Below are positions 1 to 9,559 of a stretch of DNA of 64,000 bases, piece after piece. Each line of letters starts with the position of its first letter. Position 1 is the stretch's first letter. The notes beneath the pieces were generated by a model. It searched no databases. It had not been told where the DNA came from and saw nothing but the letters and a program-made list of their open reading frames with translations. The position numbers and the translations under genes were made by a program. This stretch comes from an uncultured Thiohalocapsa sp. Its GTDB lineage: Bacteria > Pseudomonadota > Gammaproteobacteria > Chromatiales > Chromatiaceae. The DNA lies in contig NZ_CAJXYK010000033.1 in NCBI RefSeq assembly GCF_913063425.1, positions 1-64,000 on the forward strand, read 5' to 3'.

Positions 1-1239
1 CACTTCGAGAAGATGCTCTACGACAACGGCCCGCTGCTGGCGCTGTGCTGCGATGCCTGGCAGATCACCGGGGAGCAGGTCTTTCGGGAGGCCGCCGCTG
101 CCACCGCCGACTGGGCCATGGCCGAGATGCAGAGCCCCGAGGGCGGCTTCTACAGCAGCCTGGATGCCGACAGCGAGGGCGAGGAGGGCCGCTTCTACGT
201 CTGGGACAGGCAGGAGGTCGCCGAGCTGCTGACCCCGGAGGAGCTGGCGCTGGTGGCGCCTGTTTACGGCCTCGACCGCCCGCCCAACTTCGAGGGCCGC
301 TGGCACCTGCACCAGTACCGCACGCCGGAGGACGTCGCGGCGGCGCAGGGGCTCGATGCGCCCGAGGCGGCGGCGCTGCTGGCAGCGGCCCGGGTCAAGC
401 TGCTGGCGGCGCGTGCCAGGCGTGTGCGCCCGGGCCGCGACGAGAAGGTGCTGACCAGCTGGAACGCGCTCATGATCAAGGGCATGGCCCGCGCCGCCCG
501 CACCCTGGACCGAGCGGACCTGCTGGACGCCGCGGAGCGGGCACTCGGCTTCCTGCACAACAGTCTCTGGCGCGACGGGCGGCTGCTCGCGACCTACAAG
601 GACGGCCGCGCCCATCTCAACGCCTACCTGGACGACCACGCGCTGCTGCTGGACGCGCTGCTGGAGCTGCTTCAGGTGCGCTGGCGCCGTGCGGACCTGG
701 ACTGGGCCCTGGCCCTGGCGGAGCTGCTGCTGGTGCAGTTTTTCGATGCGGCGCAGGGCGGGTTCTTCTTCACCGCCGCCGACCACGAGGCGCTCATCAC
801 CCGCCCCAAGCCGCTGGGGGATGAGTCCATCCCGTCGGGCAACGGCGTCGCCGCCCATGCGCTGCAGCGCCTGGGGCACCTGCTCGGCGAGCCGCGCTAC
901 CTGGACGCCGCCGCCGCCACGCTGCGCTTCGCCGCCGAGCCCATGCGCCGGGTGCCCTATGCCCATGCCAGCCTGCTGGCGGCCCTGGACGAGTATCACA
1001 CCCCGCCCGAGACCATCGTCATCCGCGCCGAGGAGCCGGAGCTCGGCACCTGGCAGGCGGCGGCCCAGCAGGGCTGCCGACCGCGGCGGGTGGTGCTGGC
1101 CATTCCCGGCACGGCGACGAATCTGCCCGGCAACCTCGGCGCCATGGCGCCCGGCGCGAGCGGCGCCCTGGCCTATCGTTGCCGCGGCACCCACTGCGAG
1201 CCGCCGGTGACCAGCCTGGCGGCGCTCACCGCCGGCTGA
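1..1239 (+). CDS. YyaL/DUF255-type thioredoxin-domain protein, C-terminal part (5' end outside window)
   Basis: The reading frame is open from base 1 and starts with HFEKMLYDN, a motif conserved in the YyaL/SSP411 family just after the N-terminal thioredoxin-like DUF255 domain. That domain therefore lies upstream of the window. The remaining 412 or so codons encode the alpha/alpha-barrel, six-hairpin glycosidase-like part (DEKVLTSWNALMIKG, DDHALLLDALLELLQ, GDESIPSGNG), ending with a normal stop. The family is widespread and cytosolic, and its reaction is not firmly established. The family call is secure; the function is not. Confidence 0.9.
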   Translation, partial: HFEKMLYDNGPLLALCCDAWQITGEQVFREAAAATADWAMAEMQSPEGGFYSSLDADSEGEEGRFYVWDRQEVAELLTPEELALVAPVYGLDRPPNFEGRWHLHQYRTPEDVAAAQGLDAPEAAALLAAARVKLLAARARRVRPGRDEKVLTSWNALMIKGMARAARTLDRADLLDAAERALGFLHNSLWRDGRLLATYKDGRAHLNAYLDDHALLLDALLELLQVRWRRADLDWALALAELLLVQFFDAAQGGFFFTAADHEALITRPKPLGDESIPSGNGVAAHALQRLGHLLGEPRYLDAAAATLRFAAEPMRRVPYAHASLLAALDEYHTPPETIVIRAEEPELGTWQAAAQQGCRPRRVVLAIPGTATNLPGNLGAMAPGASGALAYRCRGTHCEPPVTSLAALTAG

Positions 1240-1254
1240 GCGCGGCTCCGCCGC

Positions 1255-1425
1255 ATGGCCTCTGTGACGGCTTTGTTGCGCGCCGATGACGGTGCTGCGG
1301 CAAGTGCCTGGGGCACCGGCGAGCGCACGGGCGATCACGACGGCATGATGGCCGCGGTGGCGCACAAGCTGTCTCTGGCCGAGGCGCAGCACGTGGCGGC
1401 CTTCTACGCCTCCCTGCCGGCCTAG
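1255..1425 (+). pseudogene. remnant of a class I cytochrome c C-terminus
   Basis: This 56-codon frame ends in GDHDGMMAAVAHKLSLAEAQHVAAFYASLPA, which has the shape of the last two helices of a small c553/c4-type cytochrome (the Met ligand region, then LS-EA--VAAFYASLP). No CXXCH haem motif and no signal peptide lie upstream in any frame. The first 15 or so residues are not cytochrome-like. It sits 15 bp after the YyaL stop. I read it as a decayed 3' fragment. A real 56-aa protein is possible but unlikely. Confidence 0.45.
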
Positions 1426-1571
1426 CGGGCCGTGGCGGTCGCCGCCGAGATCGGCACCGGCGCACGGGTCCCGAGCGCCGCCGGCCTGGCGCCGCCCGGG
1501 GCGCGCCGCTGTGGGCGGCGCGCATCAACTACCCTGCCTATCGCACGAAGCATGACCGTGTGAACGAAAAA

Positions 1572-1599
1572 GGCCCCCGGGGCATCCCTGCCGGGGGCC
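1572..1599 (-). terminator. strong hairpin with a T-run on the minus strand
   Basis: A perfect 9-bp stem, GGCCCCCGG with CCGGGGGCC, encloses a 10-nt loop. Five A bases precede it on the plus strand, so a minus-strand transcript would read hairpin then UUUUU, the intrinsic terminator form. No minus-strand gene is seen directly to the right, so its client is unclear. The loop and right arm contain CATCCCTGCC, also the core of the nearby 14-bp repeat. Confidence 0.5.
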
Positions 1600-1662
1600 G
1601 ACGTCGCCGGTGGTTGAGTGGGTCCGAGGGCTGCGAGTCCGTGCGCCGGCTCCATCCAATGG

Positions 1663-1746
1663 CTTCCCTGCCGGATCATCCTTGCGGGCGCGTCCCTGCC
1701 TGTGCTTCCGTGCCGCTGCATCCGTGCCGTTGCATCCCTGCTGGCG
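1663..1746. repeat. 14-bp tandem repeat, six imperfect copies
   Basis: Six consecutive 14-mers can be read: cttccctgccggat, catccttgcgggcg, cgtccctgcctgtg, cttccgtgccgctg, catccgtgccgttg, catccctgctggcg. The shared core is C(A/T)TCC(C/G)TGC. The repeat is non-coding and ends about 140 bp before pip. Confidence 0.8.
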
Positions 1747-1884
1747 ACGGTTTTAGTGTGACGCAAATGCCAATGGCTTTTTGTGGTTTATTGCCGCCGC
1801 AGCCTGTAGGAATCGGACTACACTGACCCGCGGCCGCTTGCGCGTTGCCGCGACCACCCACCGCAGCCGCTCCCGCCCACACGC

Positions 1885-2874
1885 ATGCAAGACGCCACCC
1901 GTCCAAACCCCCTGTTTCCGCCCATCGAGCCCTATGCCCAGCATCGGCTGGACGTGGGCGACGGGCACGCTCTGTACCTTGAGGAATGCGGCAATCCCGC
2001 CGGGCTGCCCGCCGTGTTCCTGCACGGCGGGCCGGGCGCCGGCTGTGGCCCCACCCACCGCCGCTTCTTCGATCCGTCGCGCTGGCGCCTGGTGCTCTTC
2101 GACCAGCGCGGCAGCGGCCGCTCCACGCCGCATGCCGGGCTGGATCACAACACCACCTGGGACCTGGTGGCGGACCTGGAGCGCATCCGCACCCACTTGG
2201 GCATCGACCGCTGGCTGGTGTTCGGCGGCTCCTGGGGCTCCACCCTGGCCCTCGCCTATGCCGAGACCCACCCGGAGCGGGTCACGGCGCTGGTGCTGCG
2301 CGGCATCTTCCTGTGCCGGCCCTGGGAGATCCAGTGGTTCTACCAGCAGGGCGCGAGCCTGCTGTTCCCGGATTACTGGGAGGACTTCCTCAGCGTCATC
2401 CCGGCCGCGGAGCGCGGCGACCTGGTGCACGCCTATCACCGCCGGCTCACCGGCGCGGACGCGGCCGCCATGCACCGCGCCGCCCACGCCTGGTCCCTCT
2501 GGGAGGGCCGGTGCGCTACCCTGCTGCCGGATGCCGGCGTGCGCAGCGCCTTCTCGGACGACCGCCTGGCGCTCAGCCTGGCGCGTATCGAATGCCATTA
2601 CTTCTTCCACGACGCCTTCCTTCAGCCGGACCAGCTGCTGCGCGACGCCCATCGGCTCGCGGACATCCCGGGCCTCATCGTGCATGGGCGCTACGACGCC
2701 ATCTGCCCGCTGCGCTCCGCCTGGGAGCTGCACCAGGCCTGGCCCAAGGCGGAGCTTCAGGTCATCGCCGACGCCGGGCACGCCGCCTTCGAGCCCGGCA
2801 TCGCCGCGGCGCTGGTGGCGGCCACCGAGCGCTTTGCGGACCAGCTCGGCGGCCGGTCCGCGGGCCGCCGGTGA
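1885..2874 (+). CDS. pip: proline iminopeptidase
   Basis: This is a 329-aa alpha/beta-hydrolase of peptidase family S33 that releases N-terminal proline from peptides in the cytosol. The oxyanion motif HGGPGAGCG is near residue 48. The nucleophile elbow GGSWGS is near residue 114, followed by [14 protein letters not shown]. The C-terminal half has GRYDAICP (acid) and DAGHAAFEP (catalytic His). Length matches the family (about 310-325 aa). The next gene, dtd, begins inside the stop codon, so the two are probably co-translated. Confidence 0.95.
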   Translation: MQDATRPNPLFPPIEPYAQHRLDVGDGHALYLEECGNPAGLPAVFLHGGPGAGCGPTHRRFFDPSRWRLVLFDQRGSGRSTPHAGLDHNTTWDLVADLERIRTHLGIDRWLVFGGSWGSTLALAYAETHPERVTALVLRGIFLCRPWEIQWFYQQGASLLFPDYWEDFLSVIPAAERGDLVHAYHRRLTGADAAAMHRAAHAWSLWEGRCATLLPDAGVRSAFSDDRLALSLARIECHYFFHDAFLQPDQLLRDAHRLADIPGLIVHGRYDAICPLRSAWELHQAWPKAELQVIADAGHAAFEPGIAAALVAATERFADQLGGRSAGRR

Positions 2875-3308
2875 TCGGCCTGCTGCAGCGGGTGAGCGAG
2901 GCCGCCGTGACGGTGGACGAGGCCGAGGTGGGCCGCATCGACCGCGGTCTGCTGGTGCTGGTGGGGGTGCAGAAGGGCGATGACGAGGCCCGCGCCGAGC
3001 GCCTGCTGGAGCGCCTGCTGGGCTACCGGGTGTTTCCGGACGCAGCCGGCCGCATGAACCTGAGCGTGACCGACATCGGCGGCGGGCTGCTGCTGGTGCC
3101 GCAGTTCACCCTGGCGGCGGACACCAAAAAGGGCACCCGCGCCAGCTTCACGTCAGCCGCGCCGCCGGCAGAGGGCGAGCGGCTGTTCGACCATCTGGTG
3201 GCCCGCGCCCGGGCCCGCCATGAGCCCGTGGCCACCGGCCGCTTCGGTGCCGACATGCAGGTGCGCCTCACCAACGACGGGCCGGTGACCTTTTGGCTGA
3301 CGACCTGA
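2871..3308 (+). CDS. dtd: D-aminoacyl-tRNA deacylase
   Basis: This 145-aa protein, exactly the usual DTD length, hydrolyses D-amino acids (and glycine from tRNA-Ala) off mischarged tRNAs. Hallmarks are [12 protein letters not shown] at the N-terminus, the [18 protein letters not shown] segment (the SQFTL-type motif) and the C-terminal [10 protein letters not shown] (the GPVTF motif with the cross-subunit Gly-cisPro). The start is a GTG overlapping the pip stop by 4 bp (GTGA). That start gives the correct N-terminus. Confidence 0.96.
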   Translation: MIGLLQRVSEAAVTVDEAEVGRIDRGLLVLVGVQKGDDEARAERLLERLLGYRVFPDAAGRMNLSVTDIGGGLLLVPQFTLAADTKKGTRASFTSAAPPAEGERLFDHLVARARARHEPVATGRFGADMQVRLTNDGPVTFWLTT

Positions 3309-3379
3309 AGGCATGCGCCTGTCGGAAGGGCGCAGGCGGCCGGAGGCGCAGTGTGAAACCCGACGCCTCATCTGCGTTC

Positions 3380-6064
3380 TCATGCCGCGCCGGCGTCCGG
3401 CTCGGCCGCTGCGCGGTGTGCGCGAATGGCCTCGATGAGCGCATCGGCCTGGCCGGCCTTGGTCAGATAGGCCACTGCGCCGGCCTCGCGCATGGCGTCG
3501 GCGATGGCCTGGTCGTCGTGCATGGACAGGCCGATCACACTGATCCCGGGCCGGCGCGCGAGGATCTGCCGCGTGGCCTCCATGCCGTCCATCTCGCCAA
3601 GGTTCACGTCCATGAGCACGACGTCCGGCGCCAGGCTCTCGGCGGCCGCAATGGCCTGTGGCCCGTCGCAGGCCTTGCCCACCACCTCGATATCCGACTC
3701 CAGCTCGAGCAGGCGCGTCAGTCCGTCGCGCATGATGGGGTGGTCGTCGACGATGAGCACCCGGCACGGGGCCGGCCGCCCGCTGTTGGACAGCGCCGTC
3801 GCCTCCGCCGCGGCAGTCCCCGCCGGCGGGGCCGCCGCCGCGACCTTGGCTGCCGGTGCGGGGATCACCAGCGTCACCCGGGTGCCGCGGCCCTGGGCAG
3901 TGTCGAGCACCATGCGGCCGCCAAGGTAGGCGAGACGCTCCTGGATGCTGAACAGGCCGAAGCCTGTGGCAGCGCCCCGACGCTTTGCCAGGAGGTCCGG
4001 GTCGAAGCCCCGACCCGCGTCCCGCACCCGGAGGGTGATGTCGGTGCCCGAGGTGCGGGTCAGCGTCACCTCCACGTCGGCAACGCCCGCGTGCTTGACG
4101 GTGTTCAGCAGCAGCTCGCGGACGCATTCGAAGAGCAGCAAGCGGATGTCCTCGGCCGCTGGCTCCGCCGCGGGCTCGGCGCGCAGCTGCACGCTGAGCC
4201 CGTACTGTGCCTGCATGCGGGAGACAAGCCACTGCAGGGCACCGATCAGCCCGGCATCCTCCAGGATGGGCGGGCTCAGCTCCACGGCCAGGGAGCGGGA
4301 TGTCTCCAGGGCTTCGTTCAGAATGCCCTCAACGCTCTGCGCGATGGCGCTGCGGCGCTCGGGGCGGATGTCGCGCCGCAGCGTGCCGACCTGCATGTGT
4401 GCCGCGACGATGAGCTGCTGCACATGGTCGTGGAGGATCTTCGCGATCCGCTTGCGCTCACGCTGCTCGGCCTGGCTCAGCTCGCTCGCCAGGGCGCGCA
4501 GCTGCGCCTGGTGCTCGCGCAGCGCGGCCTCGGCCTGCTTGCGCTCGGTGATGTCCTGCACGACGCCGGCCATGCGGCGGGGGCGTTCGGGGGCATCGGG
4601 GCGATGGCGACCTGCGGCCCAGATCCACCTGGTCTCGCCGTCGACGCGTCGGATGCGGCAATCGAAGCTCCAGTCGCTTGCGGTCGCGACGGCATGGCGA
4701 AAGCGGCTGTCCACCATGGCGCGATCCTCTGGCACGACGTGTTCCAGGAACATCTCATAGGTCCACGCCGGAAGCAGTTGGTCGTAGCCGAAGATGTGAT
4801 CGTGCTCAAGGGACCGGTGCGCGGTGTGGTCGGCCAGATCGAGGTCCCAGGCGCCGGTGTGGCTCATCTCCAGGGCGAAGGCGAGTCGCTCCTCGCTGTC
4901 GCGCAGCGCCTGCTCGGCCTGCTTGCGCTCGGTCATGTCGCGCAGGATCTTCGAGAAGCCGGTGAGGCGGCCGTCGGCGTCGTGCAGGGCGCTGACGATG
5001 CCGAGCGCCCAGAACCGCTCCCCGCCCTTGCGCAGGTGCCAGCGCTCGTCCTCGGCGCGGCCCCGCTCGCGTGCCGCGTGCAGCTCGGCCCCGGGCAGCC
5101 CCTGCGCCTGGTCTTGCGGCGTGAAGATGAAGGCAAAGTGCCGGCCGAGCGCCTCCGCCTCCGTGTAGCCCAGGATGTGCTCCGCGGCGATGTTCCAGCT
5201 GGTGACCCGGCCCTCGGTGTCCAGGGTGAAGATGGAGTGGTCCTTGATGTTCTTCACCAGGGACGTGAAGCGGGTCTCGAGGGCCTGCCGTGCCGCCTGC
5301 GCGCGCCGGAGCTCCGTCACATCCTCCATGGCCAGCAGGATCAGCTCGGCATCCGCGTGCCGCAGCCTGCGGGCGTTGAGGCGCATGATCTTCCGGCCGA
5401 TACCGGGGAAGTCGTGCTCGACCTCGAAATCCTCGAACGTCGTGCGCTCGGGCAGAATCTGCTCCAGCAGGGTGCGCAGACGGGGGATGTCCCACTGGCG
5501 GTTGCCGAGCGCGTACAGGCAGCGGCCTGCCGTCTCCTGCGGGGACACCTGGAAGGTGCGGTAGAAGGCGCGGTTGGCGCTTTGCACCCGCAGCCGGCCG
5601 TCCAGCACCACCAGCGGCTCGCGCACCGTCTCCACCACGCTCTCGGCATAGGCCAGGGCGTCGTTGCGTACGTCCTCGGCCCGCTTCACGGCGGTGTGGT
5701 CGCGCAGGACCTTGGCGAAGCCGCACGGCGCGCCGTCCGCGCTGACAAGCGGCGTGGTCATGCCGTCGCACCAGACGCGGGAGCCGTCCCGGCGCACATA
5801 CCAGCGCGCCTGCTCCGCCCGGCCCGCCGCCAGGGCCTGCCGCAGCTCCTCCGCGGGCACGTCGCGGGCGCTGTCTTCCGGCGTGTAGAAGCGCCCGAAG
5901 GGCTCGCCGAGCACGGCCTGCGCCGGGTAACCGAGCAGGCGCTCCGCGGGGGTGGTCCAGCTCAGCACGCGGCCCGCCGGGTCCAGCGCGAAGACGGCAT
6001 AGTCGCGGATGCTGTCGATAAGCAGCCGCGAGAGCTGCTCGTCCGCCGACGCATGATCTGCCAT
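3380..6064 (-). CDS. soluble multi-PAS histidine kinase with C-terminal receiver domain
   Basis: An 894-aa hybrid kinase. Four PAS-type sensor modules run from about residue 8 to 510, each closed by a PAC-like end such as [17 protein letters not shown] HisKA_3 (NarL/DesK-type) dimerisation helix follows, with the phospho-His in [16 protein letters not shown], then an HATPase_c domain (N box around [10 protein letters not shown] box DAGRGFD). The receiver (about 760-885) has [15 protein letters not shown] and the phospho-acceptor [11 protein letters not shown]. No transmembrane segment is visible, so it senses an internal signal, possibly redox or oxygen. The receiver lacks a LuxR HTH, and no partner regulator is adjacent. 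It is divergent from hisB. Confidence 0.9.
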   Translation of the reverse strand: MADHASADEQLSRLLIDSIRDYAVFALDPAGRVLSWTTPAERLLGYPAQAVLGEPFGRFYTPEDSARDVPAEELRQALAAGRAEQARWYVRRDGSRVWCDGMTTPLVSADGAPCGFAKVLRDHTAVKRAEDVRNDALAYAESVVETVREPLVVLDGRLRVQSANRAFYRTFQVSPQETAGRCLYALGNRQWDIPRLRTLLEQILPERTTFEDFEVEHDFPGIGRKIMRLNARRLRHADAELILLAMEDVTELRRAQAARQALETRFTSLVKNIKDHSIFTLDTEGRVTSWNIAAEHILGYTEAEALGRHFAFIFTPQDQAQGLPGAELHAARERGRAEDERWHLRKGGERFWALGIVSALHDADGRLTGFSKILRDMTERKQAEQALRDSEERLAFALEMSHTGAWDLDLADHTAHRSLEHDHIFGYDQLLPAWTYEMFLEHVVPEDRAMVDSRFRHAVATASDWSFDCRIRRVDGETRWIWAAGRHRPDAPERPRRMAGVVQDITERKQAEAALREHQAQLRALASELSQAEQRERKRIAKILHDHVQQLIVAAHMQVGTLRRDIRPERRSAIAQSVEGILNEALETSRSLAVELSPPILEDAGLIGALQWLVSRMQAQYGLSVQLRAEPAAEPAAEDIRLLLFECVRELLLNTVKHAGVADVEVTLTRTSGTDITLRVRDAGRGFDPDLLAKRRGAATGFGLFSIQERLAYLGGRMVLDTAQGRGTRVTLVIPAPAAKVAAAAPPAGTAAAEATALSNSGRPAPCRVLIVDDHPIMRDGLTRLLELESDIEVVGKACDGPQAIAAAESLAPDVVLMDVNLGEMDGMEATRQILARRPGISVIGLSMHDDQAIADAMREAGAVAYLTKAGQADALIEAIRAHRAAAEPDAGAA

Positions 6065-6265
6065 CAGGTATTGTTTCGCCTCCCTGATCGGCGGAATGCC
6101 GTGTTAAGAGTATACCGGTTGGGCGGAGGGTGCGCTGGTGGCGGCCGCCGTCGGCGGCTCGCGGTGGTCCGGCACCGGCGTCGGCGGCCAGGAGCCCGGC
6201 ATCCGGCTGCGGGCGCCGCGCCCGCTGTGGTTAAATGCCGAGATGCAACCGTCGGCGCACCGCCC

Positions 6266-6874
6266 ATGAGCCAGACCACCGCCCCCCACCGCACTGCGGA
6301 AATCGAGCGCAACACCCTGGAGACCCAGATCCGCGTCACGCTGGACCTGGACGGCAGCGGCGAGGGCCGCTTCCGCACCGGCGTGCCCTTCCTGGAGCAC
6401 ATGCTGGACCAGATCGCCCGCCACGGCCTGATCGACCTGGACATCGCCGCCGAGGGCGATCTGCACATCGACGCCCACCACACGGTGGAGGACGTCGGCA
6501 TCACCCTTGGGCAGGCGCTGGCCAAGGCCCTGGGGGACAAGCGCGGCATCCGTCGCTACGGCCACGCCTATGTGCCGCTCGACGAGGCCCTGTCCCGCGT
6601 GGTGGTGGACCTCTCCGGGCGGCCCATGCTCACCTACAACGTGGACTACACCCGCGCGCTCATCGGCGGCTTCGACGTGGACCTGCTGCGGGAGTTCTTC
6701 CAGGGCCTCACCAACCACGCGGCGCTCACCCTGCACATCGACAACCTGCGCGGCCTCAACGCCCATCACCAGGCGGAGACCGTCTTCAAGGCCTTCGGCC
6801 GGGCGCTGCGCATGGCCGTGGAGCCGGATGCCCGAATGGGCGGGGTCACGCCGTCCACCAAGGGTGCGCTCTGA
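6266..6874 (+). CDS. hisB: imidazoleglycerol-phosphate dehydratase
   Basis: A 202-aa monofunctional HisB that dehydrates imidazole glycerol phosphate in step 6 of histidine synthesis. It carries the duplicated metal-binding HHXXED-type motifs, seen as [17 protein letters not shown] and [18 protein letters not shown], and the substrate loop [16 protein letters not shown]. The bifunctional phosphatase domain of E. coli HisB is absent, as in most bacteria. The start is the ATG before [16 protein letters not shown]. hisA follows after an 80-bp gap; hisH is not between them. Confidence 0.97.
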   Translation: MSQTTAPHRTAEIERNTLETQIRVTLDLDGSGEGRFRTGVPFLEHMLDQIARHGLIDLDIAAEGDLHIDAHHTVEDVGITLGQALAKALGDKRGIRRYGHAYVPLDEALSRVVVDLSGRPMLTYNVDYTRALIGGFDVDLLREFFQGLTNHAALTLHIDNLRGLNAHHQAETVFKAFGRALRMAVEPDARMGGVTPSTKGAL

Positions 6875-6954
6875 CGGCCGGCAGCCACAGACTCGGGTCA
6901 GCCGCCGCGCACCTCCTGCGCCGCACCCCGCCCTCGCCAACACCGGAGTCCGCC

Positions 6955-7719
6955 ATGCTCCTGATCCCCGCCATCGACCTCAAAGACGGCAAATGCGTGC
7001 GCCTGCGCCAGGGCCGCATGGATGACGAGACGGTGTTCGGCGACGATCCCGTCGCCGTCGCCGCGCGCTGGCGCGATGCCGGCGCCCGGCGGCTGCACCT
7101 GGTGGACCTGAACGGCGCCTTCGCCGGCGAGCCGGTGAACGGCGAGGCCATCCGCGCCATCGCCGCCGCCTGTCCGGGCCTGCCCATCCAGGTGGGCGGC
7201 GGCATCCGCGACGAGCGCACCATCGCCGCCTACCTGGACGCGGGCGTCAGCTGGTGCATCATCGGCACCCAGGCCGTGAAGGAGCCGGACTTCGTCGCCC
7301 GCGCCTGCCATGCCTTCCCGGACAACATCATCGTCGGGCTGGACGCCAAGGACGGGCAGGTGGCCATCAACGGCTGGGCGGTGGTCACCGACCACCGGGT
7401 GCAGGACCTCGCCCGGCGCTTCGAGCGCGACGGCGTCTCGGCAATCGTCTACACCGACATCGGCCGCGACGGCATGCTGACGGGGCCGAATGTGGAGGCC
7501 ACCGCGCGGCTTGCCGACGCGGTCGCGGTGCCCATCATCGCCTCCGGCGGCATCACCGGCATCGACGACGTGCGCGCGCTCGCCGCGGTGGCGGGAGCAG
7601 GGCAGGGGCCCGGCATCATCGGCGCCATCACCGGCCGGGCCATCTACGAGGGGACCCTGGACTTCGCGGAGGGGCAGCGGGTGGCGGATGCCGCGGCCGG
7701 CGTCGGCACTTCGGGCTGA
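6955..7719 (+). CDS. hisA: ProFAR isomerase (HisA)
   Basis: A 254-aa TIM-barrel enzyme that isomerises ProFAR to PRFAR. The first catalytic Asp is in [19 protein letters not shown]. Phosphate-binding loops are [12 protein letters not shown] and [13 protein letters not shown]. The second catalytic Asp is in [14 protein letters not shown]. It is slightly longer than usual because of a glycine-rich insert (AGAGQGPG) before the last beta strand. GGAG lies 6 bp before the ATG. The normal neighbours hisH and hisF are missing on both sides, so the his genes are split in this genome. Confidence 0.96.
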   Translation: MLLIPAIDLKDGKCVRLRQGRMDDETVFGDDPVAVAARWRDAGARRLHLVDLNGAFAGEPVNGEAIRAIAAACPGLPIQVGGGIRDERTIAAYLDAGVSWCIIGTQAVKEPDFVARACHAFPDNIIVGLDAKDGQVAINGWAVVTDHRVQDLARRFERDGVSAIVYTDIGRDGMLTGPNVEATARLADAVAVPIIASGGITGIDDVRALAAVAGAGQGPGIIGAITGRAIYEGTLDFAEGQRVADAAAGVGTSG

Positions 7720-7747
7720 GCTGCGGCGCCGGTTGGGCGTCTTGAGC

Positions 7748-7806
7748 CCGTGCCGTTGATTCGGCACGGACCGCGTGCGACACCCGGACGGGATCACGCC
7801 CGGGTG
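7748..7806. terminator. two hairpins between convergent hisA and the small Cys-rich gene
   Basis: The tail-to-tail gap contains CCGTGCCG/CGGCACGG (8-bp stem, 6-nt loop, 7748-7769) and CACCCGG/CCGGGTG (7-bp stem, 7781-7806). Neither has a clear T-run. A bidirectional terminator or mRNA 3'-end protection is plausible from position only. Confidence 0.35.
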
Positions 7807-7816
7807 CCGGCGGGCA

Positions 7817-8050
7817 TCAGCTCCCGGAGCTGGACTTCTTGCCCGGCTTCTTGCGGCAGTGGCCGCTCACCTTGACCCCGTCCGAGCGGGTGTAGCCGTC
7901 CACCCAGCTGCACTGGGCCTCATTGCGCTCGCAGGCGCTTTTCTCCATGCCTTTGCATTCGACGGCCATGACGGCGCCATTGGCCCCCAGCAGCAGGCTG
8001 GCGGCGATGGCAGCGATGGCGAGGTGGCGGTGGGTGCGATGCTTGCCCAT
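7817..8050 (-). CDS. small exported Cys-rich protein of unknown function
   Basis: A 77-aa protein. I chose the ATG of MGKHRTHRHLAIAAIAAS because AGGAG lies 9 bp upstream. It begins with a basic stretch and a hydrophobic signal peptide, probably cleaved after GAVMA. The mature part has four cysteines (CKGMEKSAC, then QCSWVDGYTRSDG, then HCRKKP), suggesting two disulfides, and ends in a Lys/Ser-rich tail. I recognise the C-W-V-DGY-R-DG-V--HCR pattern as a conserved small-protein pattern without known function. A possible FNR/ANR site lies about 87 bp upstream. Confidence 0.75.
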   Translation of the reverse strand: MGKHRTHRHLAIAAIAASLLLGANGAVMAVECKGMEKSACERNEAQCSWVDGYTRSDGVKVSGHCRKKPGKKSSSGS

Positions 8051-8136
8051 GGCTGTGATCTCCTGTCGGTGGGTTGGCTGAGCACGCTTTGGCGTCGTGC
8101 GCCGCGGGCGTACGTACACGACAGTAGCCGCATAGA

Positions 8137-8150
8137 CTGACAAAGATCAA
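8137..8150 (-). promoter_or_regulatory. FNR/ANR-like box
   Basis: Read on the minus strand the site is TTGATctttGTCAG, matching the FNR/ANR consensus TTGAT-N4-(A/G)TCAA at nine of ten defined positions. It lies upstream of the small exported Cys-rich gene, with its centre near -93 from the start codon. This is a motif match only. Confidence 0.35.
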
Positions 8151-8185
8151 CACACGCCCGCCGAACGGTCCTGGGCCGGCCAGGG

Positions 8186-9469
8186 TCACTTGCTGCGTGT
8201 ACCGAGCGGCTGTGCGTCCAGCAACAGATCGAACACCGACCGCTCGCCGCGCCAGGCGCGGGTCACCAGCTCTGCGGTGGCCACGGCGAGCATGCCGGGC
8301 AGGATGATGTTGGGGTTGGCGGTGAGCTCCAGCAGCGCTGTGAGGGCCGCGAGGGGGGCGCGCAGCGTCGCACCCATCATGGCCGCCATGCCGATGGTGG
8401 CGTAGAAGCCGGACGAGGCGGCCTGCTCCGCGCCGGCGGCGGCCAGCAGCAGGCCGAGCGTGGCGCCCGCGGCACCGCCGATGAAGAGCGTCGGGCCGAT
8501 AAGCCCGCCCGGCACCTTGAGCCCGATGCTCGCGGCGGTGGCGATGAGCTTGGTGGCCACCAGGGGCAGCACCAGGGCCAGCTCCGCCTCGCCCAGCAGC
8601 ATGACCGCCAGGGTGTCGTAGCTGATGCCCATGATCTGCGGCGTCCACAGCGCCAGCACGCCGGTGAGCAGGCCGGCAGCGGAGAAGGTGACACTGCAGG
8701 GCCAGCGGCCGGTGCGCCGCAGCAGCCTCGTGGCCAGCGTCGTGAAGGCCACCGCCAGCAGGCCGATGACGGCGCCGAGGCTCAGCATCGCGAGGATCTC
8801 CCAGTGCGAGCCCAGGTGCTCCGGCACCACGGGGAAGCCCGGGTCGTCCATGGCCAGCAGCCGGCTCGCCATGGCGCCGACCACGGCGGCGACGATGACC
8901 GGCAGGAAGCGGCTCACCTGGTAGCGGATGCGCAGCACCTCGATGCTGAACACCACGCCCGCGAGCGGCGTGTCGAAGGCGGCGGCGATGGCCGCGGCGG
9001 CGCCGGCGGCGAGCAGGGTGCGCTCTTCTTCCGCATCCAGCCCCAGCCGCGAGCCGACGAAGCTGGCGCTGCCGGCGCCCAGGTGCACCGCGGGACCTTC
9101 CCGGTCCACGGAATGCCCGCCGACGATGGCCACCACGGCGCCCAGGAACTGCACCAGCATGTTGCCGAGCGGCAGGCGCTCGCGGCCCGGGGCCTGCAGG
9201 CGCTTCAGCACATGGTCGACGCCCACCTCGCGGCGATGGCGGGGCAGCAGGTCGAAGGCGACGCCGAGCAGCAGCCCGGCGACCAGCGGCAGTGCGAGGC
9301 GGGCGGCGGGCGGCAGCACCTCGTAGCCGTCGCCGCCGGCGGCGGGCAACAGCAGCCACTGGCCCCACTCGATGGCGCTGCGGAAGGCGAGCACCACCAG
9401 CGCGGCGAGCAGCCCGCTCACCGCACCGAGCAGGGTGAGACGCAGGGAGGCCAGGTAGTCATCGTCCAT
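8186..9469 (-). CDS. CLC-family chloride channel/transporter
   Basis: A 427-aa polytopic membrane protein of the voltage-gated chloride channel family. The GXEGP-type selectivity motif is GGHSVDREGP at residues 117-126, so the gating glutamate (E124, equivalent to E148 of ClC-ec1) is present. The following FDTPLAGVVFSIEVL aligns with FNAPLAGILFIIEEM of ClC-ec1. There the internal proton glutamate E203 corresponds to V178, as in true CLC channels. The usual GSGIP motif is also altered (EVGVDHVL). No CBS domains. It may be a chloride channel rather than a 2Cl-/H+ exchanger. Confidence 0.92.
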   Translation of the reverse strand: MDDDYLASLRLTLLGAVSGLLAALVVLAFRSAIEWGQWLLLPAAGGDGYEVLPPAARLALPLVAGLLLGVAFDLLPRHRREVGVDHVLKRLQAPGRERLPLGNMLVQFLGAVVAIVGGHSVDREGPAVHLGAGSASFVGSRLGLDAEEERTLLAAGAAAAIAAAFDTPLAGVVFSIEVLRIRYQVSRFLPVIVAAVVGAMASRLLAMDDPGFPVVPEHLGSHWEILAMLSLGAVIGLLAVAFTTLATRLLRRTGRWPCSVTFSAAGLLTGVLALWTPQIMGISYDTLAVMLLGEAELALVLPLVATKLIATAASIGLKVPGGLIGPTLFIGGAAGATLGLLLAAAGAEQAASSGFYATIGMAAMMGATLRAPLAALTALLELTANPNIILPGMLAVATAELVTRAWRGERSVFDLLLDAQPLGTRSK

Positions 9470-9559
9470 GCCGGCCCATTCTACCGGGGCCGGTGGCTCG
9501 CAGGCCTTTGAGGGTGCCGGCGCTGGCGGGTGCGACAGTGGCGGGGCGGAGGATCGGGG

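Larger units (their letters stand above)
1240..1884. other. 645-bp gap without an intact gene
   Basis: The gap between the YyaL stop and pip holds the cytochrome c remnant, a GC-rich hairpin at 1572-1599 and a 14-bp tandem repeat at 1663-1746. The sequence just before pip (about 1750-1830) is relatively A+T-rich and probably contains its promoter. I could not fix -35/-10 boxes. Confidence 0.6.

Noticed and set aside
1560-1826. 88-codon frame over the hairpin and 14-bp repeat
   Set aside because: It translates repeat DNA only, without homology or a ribosome site.
3293-6874. 1193-codon open frame on the plus strand spanning the kinase and hisB
   Set aside because: Only its last 202 codons (hisB) match a family. 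The rest is the antisense of the kinase gene, an artefact of high G+C.
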